A DNA stretch of 64,000 nt from Tenacibaculum aiptasiae (GTDB lineage: Bacteria > Bacteroidota > Bacteroidia > Flavobacteriales > Flavobacteriaceae): NCBI RefSeq assembly GCF_008806755.1, contig NZ_WAAU01000008.1, forward strand, positions 694,964 to 758,963. Direction: 5' to 3'. A program made the translations under genes and the position numbers. The notes below the pieces were generated by a model. It was not told the origin of the DNA. It made no database searches and was given only the letters and a program-made list of their open reading frames with translations. Below, piece after piece: positions 44,160-54,463 of the stretch; the first letter of the stretch is position 1, and each line of letters opens with the position of its first letter.

Positions 44160-45666
44160 GATAGATTTAAAATCTATAATTTCTACCCTATCTTCTGATG
44201 AGCAACATAAGTTTATACTTTACTTAGAGAAAAAAAATAAAAGAAAAGATGCAAAAAACATTCAACTATTTAAACTTATAACAAAGGGAGAAACATCGAT
44301 TTCTATTATTTGTAATGACTTATATAAAAGTCAAAAAAGAGATGCTTATTATACTCTAAAACAACGTTTAATAGACTCTCTAATTGATTTTATAGCCAAT
44401 AATAAATTACAAGGCGAAAACTCTATTGATATTCAAATTGTAAAATACATTCTTGCTGCTAGAGACTTTTTAATAAACAAAAACTATAAAACGGCTTATA
44501 AAATTTTAGATAAAGCTGAAAGTATTGCTAAAGAATATCAACTCTTTACAATACTTAGCGAAATATATCATACTAAAATTCAATATGCATATACAATTCC
44601 TAACACTAACATAGATGCCATTGTTAGTAATTTTAAAGAAAACCAAAAGAATCATTTTCTTGAAGAAGAGCTTAACATTGTATACGCTAAAATTAGACAA
44701 ACTCTAAAAACAATGAACTACGAAGGTGGTAGTCATTTAAGTTTCCAAGAAATTACCAACACTATTTTCAAAGAACATAATATTAGCATCAACAATAGTA
44801 TGTCTTTTAAATCTTTGTATCAGTTAATAACCATTGCGAGTATTTCAGCTTTTGTAAGTAAAGATTTTATCACTGTTGAAGCTTTTCTTATTGATACTTA
44901 CGAAACTCTAAAAAAGAAAAAGGAAAATGAAAAACAACTCTACTATCATATTAGAGTACTATATTTAATTTCTAATACCTTATTTAGGAATAAAAACTTT
45001 GACAAATCTATGTATTATCTCAATATAATGCATGAGTATATGCTTCAAGGTAAAAAAAAGTACTACAACTATTTTAAGTATAATTATTCATTATTATTTG
45101 CCTTAAATAAAAACTATACAAACAAACAAGCAGAAGCTATACATATTTTAGAAAAACTAATTGACAAAAAAAATACTGATGTAAAAACCATGTTAGATAT
45201 CCGCTTAAGTCTAATTATGTTTTACTTTCAAAATAATCAACTACAAAAAGCACTACAATTATTTTCTAAATTTTATCATTCCGACAATTGGTATATTGAG
45301 AAAAATAGTATGGAATGGACAATTAAAAAAAATCTTATTGAAATTTTACTTCATTTAGAATTAAATAATATTGACTTATTTGAATCCAGATTATTAAGTT
45401 TTAAAAGAAAATACTACGATTATTTAAAAGATATTGGACAACTTCGTGTTATTAATTACCTAGGTTTGGTTGAAAAGATTTATAAAAATCCAGAGTCAGC
45501 TACTTCTACTGATTTCTTTAACAAAGTTGAAAACTCTTTTGACTTCATAGGCGCTAAACATGAAGATCTTTTTGTAATGAGTTTTTATGCTTGGCTAAAA
45601 AGTAAAATGTATAAAAAGAGTGTATTTGATGTTACTTTAGAATTAATTAATCAGGTTAAAGCTTAG
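44158..45666 (+). CDS. Unrecognised 502-residue helical protein
   Basis: I do not recognise this protein. It is rich in Lys, Asn, Tyr and Leu, has no signal peptide or membrane helix, and appears entirely alpha-helical with loose TPR-like periodicity (for example NKNYKTAYKILDKAESIAKEY at about 101-121, and NKNFDKSMYYLNIMHEYML at about 280-298). The first 60 residues (LSSDEQHKFILYLEKKNKRKD and following) look like a small helical domain. It may be a cytoplasmic scaffold or regulator. It is a single gene flanked by a direct repeat at its start and a strong terminator. The base composition resembles its neighbours, though slightly more AT-rich. Confidence 0.75.
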   Translation: MIDLKSIISTLSSDEQHKFILYLEKKNKRKDAKNIQLFKLITKGETSISIICNDLYKSQKRDAYYTLKQRLIDSLIDFIANNKLQGENSIDIQIVKYILAARDFLINKNYKTAYKILDKAESIAKEYQLFTILSEIYHTKIQYAYTIPNTNIDAIVSNFKENQKNHFLEEELNIVYAKIRQTLKTMNYEGGSHLSFQEITNTIFKEHNISINNSMSFKSLYQLITIASISAFVSKDFITVEAFLIDTYETLKKKKENEKQLYYHIRVLYLISNTLFRNKNFDKSMYYLNIMHEYMLQGKKKYYNYFKYNYSLLFALNKNYTNKQAEAIHILEKLIDKKNTDVKTMLDIRLSLIMFYFQNNQLQKALQLFSKFYHSDNWYIEKNSMEWTIKKNLIEILLHLELNNIDLFESRLLSFKRKYYDYLKDIGQLRVINYLGLVEKIYKNPESATSTDFFNKVENSFDFIGAKHEDLFVMSFYAWLKSKMYKKSVFDVTLELINQVKA

Positions 45667-45688
45667 ATATAATATTCTTGTAAAAAAC

Positions 45689-45718
45689 AAAAATCACCTT
45701 TAAAAGGTGATTTTTGTT
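45689..45718. terminator. Bidirectional terminator
   Basis: Stem AAAAATCACCTT/AAGGTGATTTTT (45689-45700 and 45704-45715) followed by GTTTTTTTT, and preceded by an A-rich run for the opposite strand. It serves the unrecognised gene and the convergent methyltransferase gene. Confidence 0.85.
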
Positions 45719-45734
45719 TTTTTTATATACACAT

Positions 45735-46886
45735 TTACATAAGTGTTTCTAAATAATGATTCTCTATTGAATAGGCATTTTTTAAACTTGAGATTTTGTC
45801 TTCAATTTTTGAAACATCATTCTTTTTAGAGGATTTAGTACCAACTAACATTACATTCTTACGAGTATGCTCATTGCTTATAAATTCAAATACTTTAGTA
45901 TTATAATTATTCTTTTCTAAAATAAGTGCTCTTATAGTATCTGTTACCATTTCAAACTGACGTTCTTTAAAAATACCATACTTTAATAATGGACTTTCTT
46001 GCTCTTTTCCTTTTACTTGCTGACGGATTTGTTTATGACAACATGGAGCGCATATAATTAACTCTGCTTTCGAAGATAATCCTTTATAAATAGCATCGTC
46101 AGTTGCTGTATCACATGCATGTAATGCTATCAAAATATCTATCTTATTATTATCGTATTCTTGAATTGGCTGTGCTACAAACGATAAATTTTTAAATTCA
46201 GACTTCTTAGCAACATCATTACAATAGGTAACTAATTCCTTTCTTAACTCAATACCAGTTACTGTAGCGTTATACTTTTTTTGATTTACTAAATAATCAT
46301 ACAAAGCAAAAGTCAAATATCCTTTTCCAGATCCCATATCAACAATATTGATTTTCTTTGGAAGTTTTGTTGATTTTAGTAATCCTTCTATAATTTCTAG
46401 ATACTTATTTATTTGTCGGTATTTATCTGCCATTTTATGAATAACCTTACCTGACTTATCTGTAATACCTAAATATTGTAAATAACTTCCAGCTTCAGCT
46501 AATCGTTCTTTTGGTTTATCGTGTGTTTCAGGTAACTTATTTTTAAAACTTGGGGCATTTAATTTATAAGACACCTTTTTCTTTTTTGATATAAACACCA
46601 ACAAATCATTAGACAATGTAAAAAGCGTAGCTGCTCTAAAATTATCCATTAATAAGATTTCTAATTCTGATATTGCTTCTTTTAATGTATAGTTTTTTAC
46701 TTTATCATTAGTTGTATAATGATAAGTAAATTGAAACATTTCTGTTCCTTTTATTTTTATCAATCTAACATATACATTTGGCAATCCATCACTTTTTCTA
46801 ATAGGCTTACTTAAGGTAAGCTTTACAAAATTAGATTCTAAAACACTTTGATTTAGCGTATCTCTTAACTGTTGAAATTCATTCAT
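45735..46886 (-). CDS. Class I SAM-dependent methyltransferase
   Basis: 383 residues. The C-terminal half has the SAM-binding motif INIVDMGSGKGYLTFALYDYL (near residue 175) and the motif LIALHACDTATDDAIYKG followed by CAPCCHKQIRQQVKG, which place it with the methyltransferases related to GSTCD/METTL25 (Methyltransf_32-like) whose substrate is unknown. The first 150 residues are a beta-rich region without a familiar domain. It is a single gene with an exact -7 box only four bases upstream of the ATG, so its mRNA may be leaderless. Confidence 0.85.
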   Translation of the reverse strand: MNEFQQLRDTLNQSVLESNFVKLTLSKPIRKSDGLPNVYVRLIKIKGTEMFQFTYHYTTNDKVKNYTLKEAISELEILLMDNFRAATLFTLSNDLLVFISKKKKVSYKLNAPSFKNKLPETHDKPKERLAEAGSYLQYLGITDKSGKVIHKMADKYRQINKYLEIIEGLLKSTKLPKKINIVDMGSGKGYLTFALYDYLVNQKKYNATVTGIELRKELVTYCNDVAKKSEFKNLSFVAQPIQEYDNNKIDILIALHACDTATDDAIYKGLSSKAELIICAPCCHKQIRQQVKGKEQESPLLKYGIFKERQFEMVTDTIRALILEKNNYNTKVFEFISNEHTRKNVMLVGTKSSKKNDVSKIEDKISSLKNAYSIENHYLETLM

Positions 46887-46890
46887 TTTG

Positions 46891-46898
46891 CAAAAATA
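46891..46898 (-). promoter_or_regulatory. -7 promoter element, possible leaderless transcript
   Basis: TATTTTTG on the minus strand, an exact TAnnTTTG match. The ATG at 46886 follows after only four bases, so transcription should start at or next to the start codon. Confidence 0.5.
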
Positions 46899-46981
46899 GT
46901 CAATTAACTTAGTTAAGTATAAATTGTATTAAAGTTTGAACAAACAAAAACACATAAAACACTCATTTAAAATATTTTAAC

Positions 46982-46989
46982 TAACTTTA
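46982..46989 (+). promoter_or_regulatory. Candidate -7 element of the small secreted protein gene
   Basis: TAACTTTA, one mismatch from TAnnTTTG, 22 bp before the ATG at 47012. Confidence 0.35.
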
Positions 46990-47011
46990 ATAACATTTAA
47001 ATCATAGAATT

Positions 47012-47413
47012 ATGAAAAATTTATTGTTAATTATCATTTTCTTAGGGTTTAGTATTTCTTCTTTTTCTCAAAAAGAGAATTTAAAACTAAAGAATATTAA
47101 AAGTAAGTACGCCAATATTTTCTTTAAGTCACCAAACAAATACGATAATAAAGAACAACCTTTTATGGTTTCAAAAATTATCTATTCTACAAGCTTTAAA
47201 GAATCAGAATCAAAAAATAAGTATCAAATTTCTATCTACGGTAAAGTAAACAATAACAAAGAACAAATTCTTTTCAACGCCAAAAACATTCAAGAGTTAT
47301 CTTATTATAGAAAAGTTTTCAAAGGAAAATATAAAAAAATTCTAGTCTTTAACTATGGGTATTATAAAGGAAAAAAGAAATATTACGACACTTCTCTTTC
47401 CGTAGAATATTAA
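47012..47413 (+). CDS. Small secreted protein of unknown function
   Basis: 133 residues with an N-terminal signal peptide (MKNLLLIIIFLGFSISSFS, then QKEN). The mature part is very rich in lysine, tyrosine and asparagine (KNIKSKYANIFFKSPNKYDN) and probably mainly beta. No family is recognised. It is alone between the divergent methyltransferase gene and the his operon. Its terminator is shared with hisIE. Confidence 0.7.
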   Translation: MKNLLLIIIFLGFSISSFSQKENLKLKNIKSKYANIFFKSPNKYDNKEQPFMVSKIIYSTSFKESESKNKYQISIYGKVNNNKEQILFNAKNIQELSYYRKVFKGKYKKILVFNYGYYKGKKKYYDTSLSVEY

Positions 47414-47450
47414 ATAAAAAGGTGAATATTAAAAACATTCACCTTTTTAT
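47414..47450. terminator. Bidirectional terminator at the end of the his operon
   Basis: ATAAAAAGGTGAAT (47414-47427) and ATTCACCTTTTTAT (47437-47450) are perfect complements around a 9-nt loop. The hairpin sits exactly between the stop codons of the small secreted protein gene and hisIE, and ends both. Confidence 0.85.
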
Positions 47451-48038
47451 TTATGAATTCCTAGAACTTAATGTTTCTTCTATATCTAACAAACTTAAAT
47501 TCTTAGTTTTTAATAAAATTAAAAAGTGATATAATAAATCTGCTGCTTCATTTTTAAACAATTCTTCATTATTATCTTTTGCTTCAATTACTAATTCTAC
47601 AGCTTCTTCTCCTACTTTTTGTGCTACTTTATTAATGCCTCTTTTATATAATTTATTAGTATAGGATGTTTCAACATTATCATCTATTCTATTATTTATG
47701 GTCTCTTCTAGCTTATACAAAAACCCTTTTGATGTTTCTTCTGAAAAACACGATGTTGTTCCTTTATGACAGGTAGGACCTTGAGGAACCGCTTTTATTA
47801 ATAAAGTATCTTCATCACAATCAAGGTGAATACTTTTTACTTCTAAAAAGTTACCTGACTCTTCTCCTTTTGTCCACAATCTATTCTTACTTCTACTATA
47901 AAATGTAACTCTTTTTTCTTTTTGTGTTTTTAAAAAAGCTGCTTCATTCATATATCCCAGCATCAAAACCTGTAAGGTAAAGTTATTTTGAATAATTACT
48001 GGAATCAACCCATTTCCCTTTGCAAAATCTATATTCAT
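47451..48038 (-). CDS. hisIE: Bifunctional phosphoribosyl-AMP cyclohydrolase/phosphoribosyl-ATP pyrophosphatase
   Basis: Steps 2 and 3 of histidine synthesis in one chain of 195 residues. The HisI half (about 1-105) carries the metal-binding motifs [35 protein letters not shown] and [12 protein letters not shown]; the HisE half (about 110-195) has the pyrophosphatase segment [31 protein letters not shown] with its Glu and Asp ligands. It is the last gene of the operon, overlapping hisF by 4 bp. Confidence 0.97.
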   Translation of the reverse strand: MNIDFAKGNGLIPVIIQNNFTLQVLMLGYMNEAAFLKTQKEKRVTFYSRSKNRLWTKGEESGNFLEVKSIHLDCDEDTLLIKAVPQGPTCHKGTTSCFSEETSKGFLYKLEETINNRIDDNVETSYTNKLYKRGINKVAQKVGEEAVELVIEAKDNNEELFKNEAADLLYHFLILLKTKNLSLLDIEETLSSRNS

Positions 48039-48787
48039 CGTATTGCTATGTTTTGTTCTTTTAAATATTGTTTAAGTTTTGGTACTGGTATTTCTGAAAA
48101 GTGAAAAATACTAGCTGCTAACCCTGCACTTGCTTCTGTTTTTGTAAAAACTTCTTTAAAATGCTCTTCTATCCCTGCTCCTCCCGATGCTATTACTGGT
48201 ATGTTTACTTTTTTACTTACTAAATTTGTAATCTCTATTGAAAACCCCTCTTTAGTACCATCACTATTCATAGAAGTTAATAAGATTTCTCCAGCACCTA
48301 AACGCTCCACTTCCTTTGCCCAACTAACTGTTTCTAAACTTGTTTCATAAGTACCTCCTTTGGTAAATACTTTCCATTCATCATTTACATTTTTAGTATC
48401 TATAGCTACTACTACAAACTGACTTCCAAAACGATTCTTTAAATCAGTTATTAACTGAGGGTTTTTCACTACTGATGAATTAACACTCACTTTATCTGCT
48501 CCTGCTTTAATCAAAGCTAATGCATCATCTACTGTACTTATTCCTCCTCCTACGGTAAACGGTATGTTTATTTCTTTGGCTATTTTCTCTACCAATTCCA
48601 CCAAAGTTTTTCTATTCTCTAGAGTTGCAGTAATATCTAAAAAGACCAATTCATCCGCTCCTTCTTCTACATATTTTTTTGCAAGTTCTATTGGATCTCC
48701 TGCATCTCTAATATCTATAAAATTAACTCCTTTAACTGTTCTTCCATTTTTGATATCCAAGCAAGGAATTATTCTTTTTTTCAACAT
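48035..48787 (-). CDS. hisF: Imidazole glycerol phosphate synthase subunit HisF (cyclase)
   Basis: (beta/alpha)8 barrel of 250 residues that joins with HisH to form IGP and AICAR from PRFAR. It begins with [23 protein letters not shown], has catalytic Asp in LDI and VVVAIDTKN, and the phosphate sites in FTVGGGIST and VIASGGAG. It overlaps hisA by 7 bp and hisIE by 4 bp, so translation is likely coupled. Confidence 0.97.
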   Translation of the reverse strand: MLKKRIIPCLDIKNGRTVKGVNFIDIRDAGDPIELAKKYVEEGADELVFLDITATLENRKTLVELVEKIAKEINIPFTVGGGISTVDDALALIKAGADKVSVNSSVVKNPQLITDLKNRFGSQFVVVAIDTKNVNDEWKVFTKGGTYETSLETVSWAKEVERLGAGEILLTSMNSDGTKEGFSIEITNLVSKKVNIPVIASGGAGIEEHFKEVFTKTEASAGLAASIFHFSEIPVPKLKQYLKEQNIAIR

Positions 48788-49494
48788 AACTCTTGTAATT
48801 CTTTTAAACTTATTTTCCCTTCATAAATAGCCTTTCCTAAAATAGCTCCTTCACAACCTATCTCTTTTAGTCTTACTAAATCTTCAATAGTAGCAACTCC
48901 TCCACTTGCTATTAAATTCACTGCACTTTTACTCAAAATTTCTAAATATAAATCTACTGAGGCTCCTTGAAGCATACCATCTTTAGCTACATCTGTACAG
49001 ATAGTACTTTGTACTCCAATTTCTTCATATTCTTTTATAAAGTCTATCACATCTATCTCCGAAGTTTCTAACCAACCTTGTGTTGCTATTTTTCTATTTT
49101 TACAATCTGCTCCCAGAATAATTTTTTCGCTTCCATACTTTGTTAACCATCCAATAAAAACATCTGGATTTTTAATTGCTATACTTCCTCCTGTTATTTG
49201 ATTTGCTCCACTTTCAAAAGCAATACGTAAATCATCATTAGACTTTAAACCTCCTCCAAAATCTATCTTTAAATTAGTCTTTGTTGCTATTTCTTCTAAT
49301 ACCTTATAGTTTACAATATGCTTTGATTTTGCTCCATCTAAATCTACTAAGTGTAAATATTTTATTCCATTATCTTCAAACTCCCTAGCTACTTCTAATG
49401 GATTTTCATTATATATTTTTTTAGTTGAATAATCACCTTTTGTAAGTCGAACACACTTTCCTTCTATAATATCTATCGCTGGTATAATTCTCAT
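48781..49494 (-). CDS. hisA: ProFAR isomerase
   Basis: Catalyses the Amadori rearrangement of ProFAR to PRFAR. 237 residues of (beta/alpha)8 fold, with [18 protein letters not shown] (Asp8 as general base), [28 protein letters not shown] (second Asp) and [14 protein letters not shown]. It resembles HisF in fold and lies directly upstream of it. Confidence 0.97.
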   Translation of the reverse strand: MRIIPAIDIIEGKCVRLTKGDYSTKKIYNENPLEVAREFEDNGIKYLHLVDLDGAKSKHIVNYKVLEEIATKTNLKIDFGGGLKSNDDLRIAFESGANQITGGSIAIKNPDVFIGWLTKYGSEKIILGADCKNRKIATQGWLETSEIDVIDFIKEYEEIGVQSTICTDVAKDGMLQGASVDLYLEILSKSAVNLIASGGVATIEDLVRLKEIGCEGAILGKAIYEGKISLKELQELC

Positions 49495-49504
49495 TATATC
49501 TGTT

Positions 49505-50086
49505 TTATAATTCTAAAAAATTCTTTAGTAACTTCTCACCTATACTTGCCGATTTCTCTGGGTGAAATTGCATTGCATAAAAATTATCTCTTTGCATCAC
49601 AGTACTAAACAATTCTATATAATTACATGTAGCAACTGTATCTTCTGAGAGCTCTGCATAATAACCATGAACATAGTATACATCATCATTAACATTTATA
49701 CTTTCTGTTATTTTTGATTCTTTTATTGTTGAAAAATTATTCCATCCCATATGTGGTACCTTTTTCAACGGAGGAAACTTTTTTGTTTCAGCATTAAAAA
49801 TCCCTAAACATTTTGTATTTCCTTCTTCTGATGATTTACACATAAGCTGAAGTCCTAAGCAAATTCCTAATACTGGTTGTTTCAATGATATCAATATTCT
49901 ATCTAGCCCTTTATCTTTAAGATACTTCATTGCTGAACTAGCCTCACCTACTCCTGGAAATATTACTTTATCTGCTTGTTGTATTTCTTCTAAATCATCG
50001 GTTATAATGCTCTCGTATCCCAAACGACTAATTGCATTTTGAACAGACCTTATATTTCCTGCATTGTATTTTATAATTGCTATCAT
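49505..50086 (-). CDS. hisH: Imidazole glycerol phosphate synthase glutaminase subunit HisH
   Basis: Class I glutamine amidotransferase (193 residues) that supplies ammonia to HisF. The triad is complete: Cys in [11 protein letters not shown], His in [13 protein letters not shown] and Glu two residues later. GVGEASSAM forms the oxyanion-strand region. One base after hisB in the operon. Confidence 0.97.
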   Translation of the reverse strand: MIAIIKYNAGNIRSVQNAISRLGYESIITDDLEEIQQADKVIFPGVGEASSAMKYLKDKGLDRILISLKQPVLGICLGLQLMCKSSEEGNTKCLGIFNAETKKFPPLKKVPHMGWNNFSTIKESKITESINVNDDVYYVHGYYAELSEDTVATCNYIELFSTVMQRDNFYAMQFHPEKSASIGEKLLKNFLEL

Positions 50087-50087
50087 T

Positions 50088-51221
50088 TTATAATGCTCCT
50101 TTGGTTGATGGTAAAATCATTTTACTAGAATCTCTCTTAACAGCAACCTTAATCGCTTTAGCAAAAGCCTTAAATATTGCTTCTATTTTATGGTGTTCAT
50201 TTACTCCTTCTGCTTTTATATTCAAGTTACATTTAGCTCCATCAGTGAATGATTTAAAGAAGTGAAAAAACATTTCTGTTGGCATTTTTCCTATCATCTC
50301 TCTTTTGAACTCTGCTTCCCATACTAACCAATTTCTTCCTCCAAAATCTATAGCCACCTGAGCTAAACAATCGTCCATAGGAAGACAAAAACCATAACGC
50401 TCTATACCTAGCTTATTCCCTAAAGCTTTATTAAAAACCTCCCCTAATGCTATTGCGGTGTCTTCAATTGTATGGTGCTCATCTACCTCTAAATCTCCAT
50501 TTACTTTTATAGCTAAATCCATTTGTCCGTGACGAGCTATTTGATCTAACATATGATCAAAAAAAGCGATTCCTGTACTTATATCACTTTGTCCTGTTCC
50601 GTCAAGATTTAATTGAATACTTATTTTTGTTTCATTCGTATTTCTAACAACACTCGCTACTCTTTCTTCTAGTTTCAAGAACTCATAAACAGCATTCCAA
50701 TCATTACTTTTAAGTGCTATAAATTCATCCAATTCACTTCTTTTTACTGTAATTTCATCTGTTCCTAAAAAAGTTTCGTCGTTTATATAAATTCCTTTGG
50801 CTCCTAAATTTTTAGCTAACTCAATATCAGTTAAGCGATCACCAATTACAAATGAATTTGCTAAATCATACTCCTCTGAAAAAAACTTTGTTAATAAACC
50901 TGTATTAGGTTTTCTTGTTGGTTGATTATCTGTTGCAAATGTTTTATCTATAAATTCTTCTGAAAAAATTATTCCTTCTTCTTTTAGAGTATTCATTACA
51001 AAATTATGTACAGGCCAAAATGTGTTTTCTGGATAAACCTCTGTACCTAGCCCATCTTGGTTAGTTACTAATACCAATTCAAAATCCAACTCCTTTGCTA
51101 TCTTACCCAAACCTTGAAATACTTTTGGATAAAATTGAAGTTTCTCAAATGAATCTGTTTGTTCATCTGCTGGTTCTTTAATTAAAGTTCCATCTCTATC
51201 TATAAATAATACTCGTTTCAT
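50088..51221 (-). CDS. hisB: Bifunctional histidinol-phosphatase/imidazole-glycerol-phosphate dehydratase
   Basis: 377 residues. The N-terminal HAD-type phosphatase (about 1-165) has the DxDxT motif [13 protein letters not shown] and the SVDD-like [14 protein letters not shown]; the C-terminal IGP dehydratase (about 180-377) has the di-manganese motifs [33 protein letters not shown] and [15 protein letters not shown]. This is the fused, enterobacterial-type HisB, here in a Bacteroidetes operon. One base separates it from hisC and from hisH. Confidence 0.97.
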   Translation of the reverse strand: MKRVLFIDRDGTLIKEPADEQTDSFEKLQFYPKVFQGLGKIAKELDFELVLVTNQDGLGTEVYPENTFWPVHNFVMNTLKEEGIIFSEEFIDKTFATDNQPTRKPNTGLLTKFFSEEYDLANSFVIGDRLTDIELAKNLGAKGIYINDETFLGTDEITVKRSELDEFIALKSNDWNAVYEFLKLEERVASVVRNTNETKISIQLNLDGTGQSDISTGIAFFDHMLDQIARHGQMDLAIKVNGDLEVDEHHTIEDTAIALGEVFNKALGNKLGIERYGFCLPMDDCLAQVAIDFGGRNWLVWEAEFKREMIGKMPTEMFFHFFKSFTDGAKCNLNIKAEGVNEHHKIEAIFKAFAKAIKVAVKRDSSKMILPSTKGAL

Positions 51222-51222
51222 A

Positions 51223-52248
51223 TTATAATTCTTGTAATGCGTTGATTAGTTTTTGATTTTCTTCTGGACTGCCTATTGTTATTCGTAAGCAATTATTAAT
51301 TACACTATTTCTGTTTCTCGTAATTATTTTCTTTTTTACCAAGTCTTTATACAATTCATTTACTTTTTCTACTTCAACCAATACAAAATTAGCTTCGGTA
51401 GGATAGATTGTTTTGACCATTGGCAATTGAGATAATTGAGTTATTACTTTTTCTCTCTCTATTAAAATGATATTCTTTTCAATTTCGAATTTTGTTTGAT
51501 TATTCAAACTCACCAAAACTGCATTTTGATTCAAAGAGCTTACATTGTACGGAGCCTTTACTTTACTATATAAATCAATAATTTTTGAGCTTGCATAAGC
51601 TATTCCAACTCTAGCTCCAGCTAATCCCCATGCCTTACTAAATGTTTGGCTCACAATTAAGTTTGGGTAATTTTTAATTTCAGCGACTAAAGATTCTTTT
51701 GTACTAAAATCAATATAAGCTTCATCAATAATTACAACTCCTTTAAAATTTTCAAGAATGTATTCTATATCTTCTTTGTTAATTATATTCCCCGTAGGGT
51801 TGTTTGGAGAACAGATAAAAATTAACTTTACTTCATCCATTTCCAAGTAAGGCTGTAACTGATTTAAATTGATTTGAAAATCTGCTAATAATGGTTGTTT
51901 AATTAATTCTACATCATTTATCCCTGCTGAAACATCGTACATTCCATAAGTTGGTGAAAAAGTCAAAGCTTTATCTTTACCAGGTTCACAAAATATTCTG
52001 AATGCCAAGTCAATTACTTCATCACTTCCATTGCCTACAAAAATTTGATTCGTATTTATTTCTTTAATCTCTGAGAGTTTTTCTTTAATACTTTTTTGTT
52101 GTGGGTCTGGATAACGATTTAAAGTACCAAATGGATTCTCATTAGCATCTAAATATACTTCTGCCTCTCCTTTAAACTCATCTCTTGCAGAAGAATACGC
52201 TTTCAAACTTTGGATATTAGGTCGAACTATTTTTTCTAACTCAAACAT
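51223..52248 (-). CDS. hisC: Histidinol-phosphate aminotransferase
   Basis: PLP-dependent fold-type I enzyme of 341 residues. PLP lysine in [16 protein letters not shown]; the phosphate cup and substrate loop in [10 protein letters not shown] and [20 protein letters not shown] for the ring-binding Asp and Tyr. Directly follows hisD with one base between them. Confidence 0.97.
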   Translation of the reverse strand: MFELEKIVRPNIQSLKAYSSARDEFKGEAEVYLDANENPFGTLNRYPDPQQKSIKEKLSEIKEINTNQIFVGNGSDEVIDLAFRIFCEPGKDKALTFSPTYGMYDVSAGINDVELIKQPLLADFQINLNQLQPYLEMDEVKLIFICSPNNPTGNIINKEDIEYILENFKGVVIIDEAYIDFSTKESLVAEIKNYPNLIVSQTFSKAWGLAGARVGIAYASSKIIDLYSKVKAPYNVSSLNQNAVLVSLNNQTKFEIEKNIILIEREKVITQLSQLPMVKTIYPTEANFVLVEVEKVNELYKDLVKKKIITRNRNSVINNCLRITIGSPEENQKLINALQEL

Positions 52249-52249
52249 T

Positions 52250-53530
52250 CTATATAGCTTTTAATCTTAATGTTACTGCATTTTTGTGTGCCTGCAAACC
52301 TTCTGCCTCAGCCATTAACTCAATAGCTTTTCCTATTTTAGAAATCCCTTTTGCTGTTACTTCTTGAAAAGTTATCTTCTTCACAAAGCTGTCTAAAGAA
52401 ACTCCACTATAATTTTTAGCATATCCATTTGTAGGTAATGTATGATTTGTTCCACTTGCGTAATCACCTGCACTTTCACAACTATAATTTCCTAAAAACA
52501 CTGATCCTGCATTAATTATTTTACTTATGTATTGAGTTGCATTATCAGAAGCTATAATTAAGTGTTCAGGTGCATATTCATTACTAAATTCAATAGCTTC
52601 TTCAATAGTATTTAAAACAACCGAAAAACTATTTTCTAATGCTTTTTCTGCTATTTCTTTTCTTGGTAACTCTTCTAATTGACTTTCAACTTCTTTTAAC
52701 ACTTCTTCTACTATAGTAGTTTTAGTTGTTACCAATACGACTTGGCTGTCTGTTCCATGTTCTGCCTGTGATAATAAATCTGCTGCTACAAATGCTGGAT
52801 TTGAAGTTTCATCTGCAATAACCAAAACCTCACTCGGCCCTGCTGGCATATCAATAGCAACTCCTTTCTGTTGTACTAATTCTTTTGCTTTAGTTACATA
52901 TTGATTTCCTGGCCCTAAAATTTTATACACATTAGGTATGGTCTCTGTACCATAAGCCATAGCTCCTATTGCTTGTGAACCTCCTACTTTAAAAATTTTA
53001 GTAATTCCAACTAACGATGCCGTATATAAAATCGTAGGATTTATCTCTCCCTTTTTATTTGGTGGTGTACACAAAATAATTTCTTTACACCCTGCTATTT
53101 TTGCTGGAACTCCTAACATTAGAATTGTTGAAAACAAAGGTGCTGTACCTCCAGGAATATAAAGTCCAACCTTATCTATCGCAACACTTTTACGCCAACA
53201 AGTAACTCCTTCTGATGTTATAACCTCTTTTTCTTCTTCTTTTTGAGAAGTGTGAAAAATCTCAATATTTGATTTTGCTAACTGTATTGCTTCTTTTAAA
53301 TCGTTACTTACTTTTTTCTTAGCAATCTCTATTTCTTCTTCAGTTACTTCAAAAGAAGTGATATTTAATCCATCAAACTTTTTCGCGTATTTAATTAAAG
53401 CTTTGTTTTTATTTAACTTAACATCTTCCAAAACCTCTTTAACTACTTCATCTAAATTACTTTCACTTAAAGTAGCTCTCTTGCAAAGGTTTTTCCAATC
53501 TTTTCTATTAGGATATTTTATAATCTTCAT
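52250..53530 (-). CDS. hisD: Histidinol dehydrogenase
   Basis: Oxidises histidinol to histidine in the last two steps. 426 residues with the zinc-dependent motifs: GLYIPGGTAPLFSTILMLG, DLLSQAEHGTDSQVVLV (His and Gln zinc ligands), NEYAPEHLIIA (with the catalytic EH) and GNYSCESAGDYASGTNHTLPT. Follows hisG after 16 bp. Confidence 0.97.
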   Translation of the reverse strand: MKIIKYPNRKDWKNLCKRATLSESNLDEVVKEVLEDVKLNKNKALIKYAKKFDGLNITSFEVTEEEIEIAKKKVSNDLKEAIQLAKSNIEIFHTSQKEEEKEVITSEGVTCWRKSVAIDKVGLYIPGGTAPLFSTILMLGVPAKIAGCKEIILCTPPNKKGEINPTILYTASLVGITKIFKVGGSQAIGAMAYGTETIPNVYKILGPGNQYVTKAKELVQQKGVAIDMPAGPSEVLVIADETSNPAFVAADLLSQAEHGTDSQVVLVTTKTTIVEEVLKEVESQLEELPRKEIAEKALENSFSVVLNTIEEAIEFSNEYAPEHLIIASDNATQYISKIINAGSVFLGNYSCESAGDYASGTNHTLPTNGYAKNYSGVSLDSFVKKITFQEVTAKGISKIGKAIELMAEAEGLQAHKNAVTLRLKAI

Positions 53531-53546
53531 TTTTATTCCTTAAAAT

Positions 53547-54404
53547 TTAAACTACCATTTTTTCAATTGGACACACTAAAATCCCTTCAGCTCCATTGTT
53601 TTTCAACTCATCTATTATTTCCCAAAACTCATTCTTGTCTAATACCGAGTGTACAGAACTCCAGCCTTTTTCTGCTAATGGCAATACTGTTGGGCTTCTC
53701 ATTCCTGGTAAAATATTGATGATTTTATCAAGCTTATTATTAGGTGCATTTAGTAAAATATACTTAGACCTCCTACCCTTTAAAACCGATTGTATTCTGA
53801 ATTGCAGCTTATTTAAAATTTCTTGTTGCAATGATTCTAATTTAGGTGACACTGCTAAAACTGCTTCGGATTTTAGGATGACTTCAACTTCTTTTAAATT
53901 ATTTTTGAAAAGTGTAGAACCACTAGAAACGATATCACAAATACCATCTGCCAAACCAATATTAGGAGCAATTTCTACCGATCCGTTAATAATGTGTAAC
54001 TGTGAATCAATATTGTTTTTGGTTAAAAAGTCTTGTACTGTTTTCGGATATGATGTTGCTATTTTTTTATTCTGAAAAAAAGACAATCCGTTATATTCTT
54101 CTCCTTTAGGAATTGCTAGAGATACTTTACATTTTGAAAATCCAAGTTTCTCTATAAACTCGATTCCTTCTCCTTTTTCTATCAATAAATTTTCTCCAAC
54201 AATTGCTATATCAATAACTCCATCTTTTAGGTATTGTGGAATATCACCGTTTCTTAAATAGAAAACCTCTAATGGAAAATTGCTTGCTGAAGCTTTCAAT
54301 TGATCTTTACCATTATCAATAGAAATACCGCAGTCTTTTAATATCTGTAAGGAATCTTTATTTAGTCTTCCCGATTTTTGTATGGCTATTTTTAATTTAC
54401 TCAT
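53547..54404 (-). CDS. hisG: ATP phosphoribosyltransferase (long form)
   Basis: First and feedback-regulated enzyme of the pathway: ATP plus PRPP gives phosphoribosyl-ATP. 285 residues, the long HisGL form with an ACT-like C-terminal regulatory domain (SPTVLPLAEKGWSSVHSVLD). Catalytic region: KLKIAIQKSGRLN, RNGDIPQYLKDGVIDIAIVGENLL, and the PRPP-binding ADGICDIVSSGSTLF. The N-terminal ATG at 54404 is the first codon after the attenuator, and the sequence around the start (ATGAGTAAATTA) partly repeats the terminator loop. Confidence 0.97.
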   Translation of the reverse strand: MSKLKIAIQKSGRLNKDSLQILKDCGISIDNGKDQLKASASNFPLEVFYLRNGDIPQYLKDGVIDIAIVGENLLIEKGEGIEFIEKLGFSKCKVSLAIPKGEEYNGLSFFQNKKIATSYPKTVQDFLTKNNIDSQLHIINGSVEIAPNIGLADGICDIVSSGSTLFKNNLKEVEVILKSEAVLAVSPKLESLQQEILNKLQFRIQSVLKGRRSKYILLNAPNNKLDKIINILPGMRSPTVLPLAEKGWSSVHSVLDKNEFWEIIDELKNNGAEGILVCPIEKMVV

Positions 54405-54417
54405 TTTCTTAAGTTTG

Positions 54418-54430
54418 GTTTGAGTAAATC
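54418..54430 (-). promoter_or_regulatory. Distal copy complementary to the his terminator arm
   Basis: GTTTGAGTAAATC on the plus strand (54418-54430) is the exact reverse complement of the 13 bases at 54481-54493, which form the 5' arm and loop of the his terminator. In the read-through RNA this segment, 14 bases ahead of hisG, could pair with it. Confidence 0.6.
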
Positions 54431-54463
54431 TTTATAGAGAAGATAATTTCCTGGCGCCTATGG

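Noticed and set aside
53596..54075. 159-codon open frame on the plus strand inside hisG
   Set aside because: It is antisense to a clear hisG, shows no domain pattern and is explained by the codon bias of the AT-rich coding strand.
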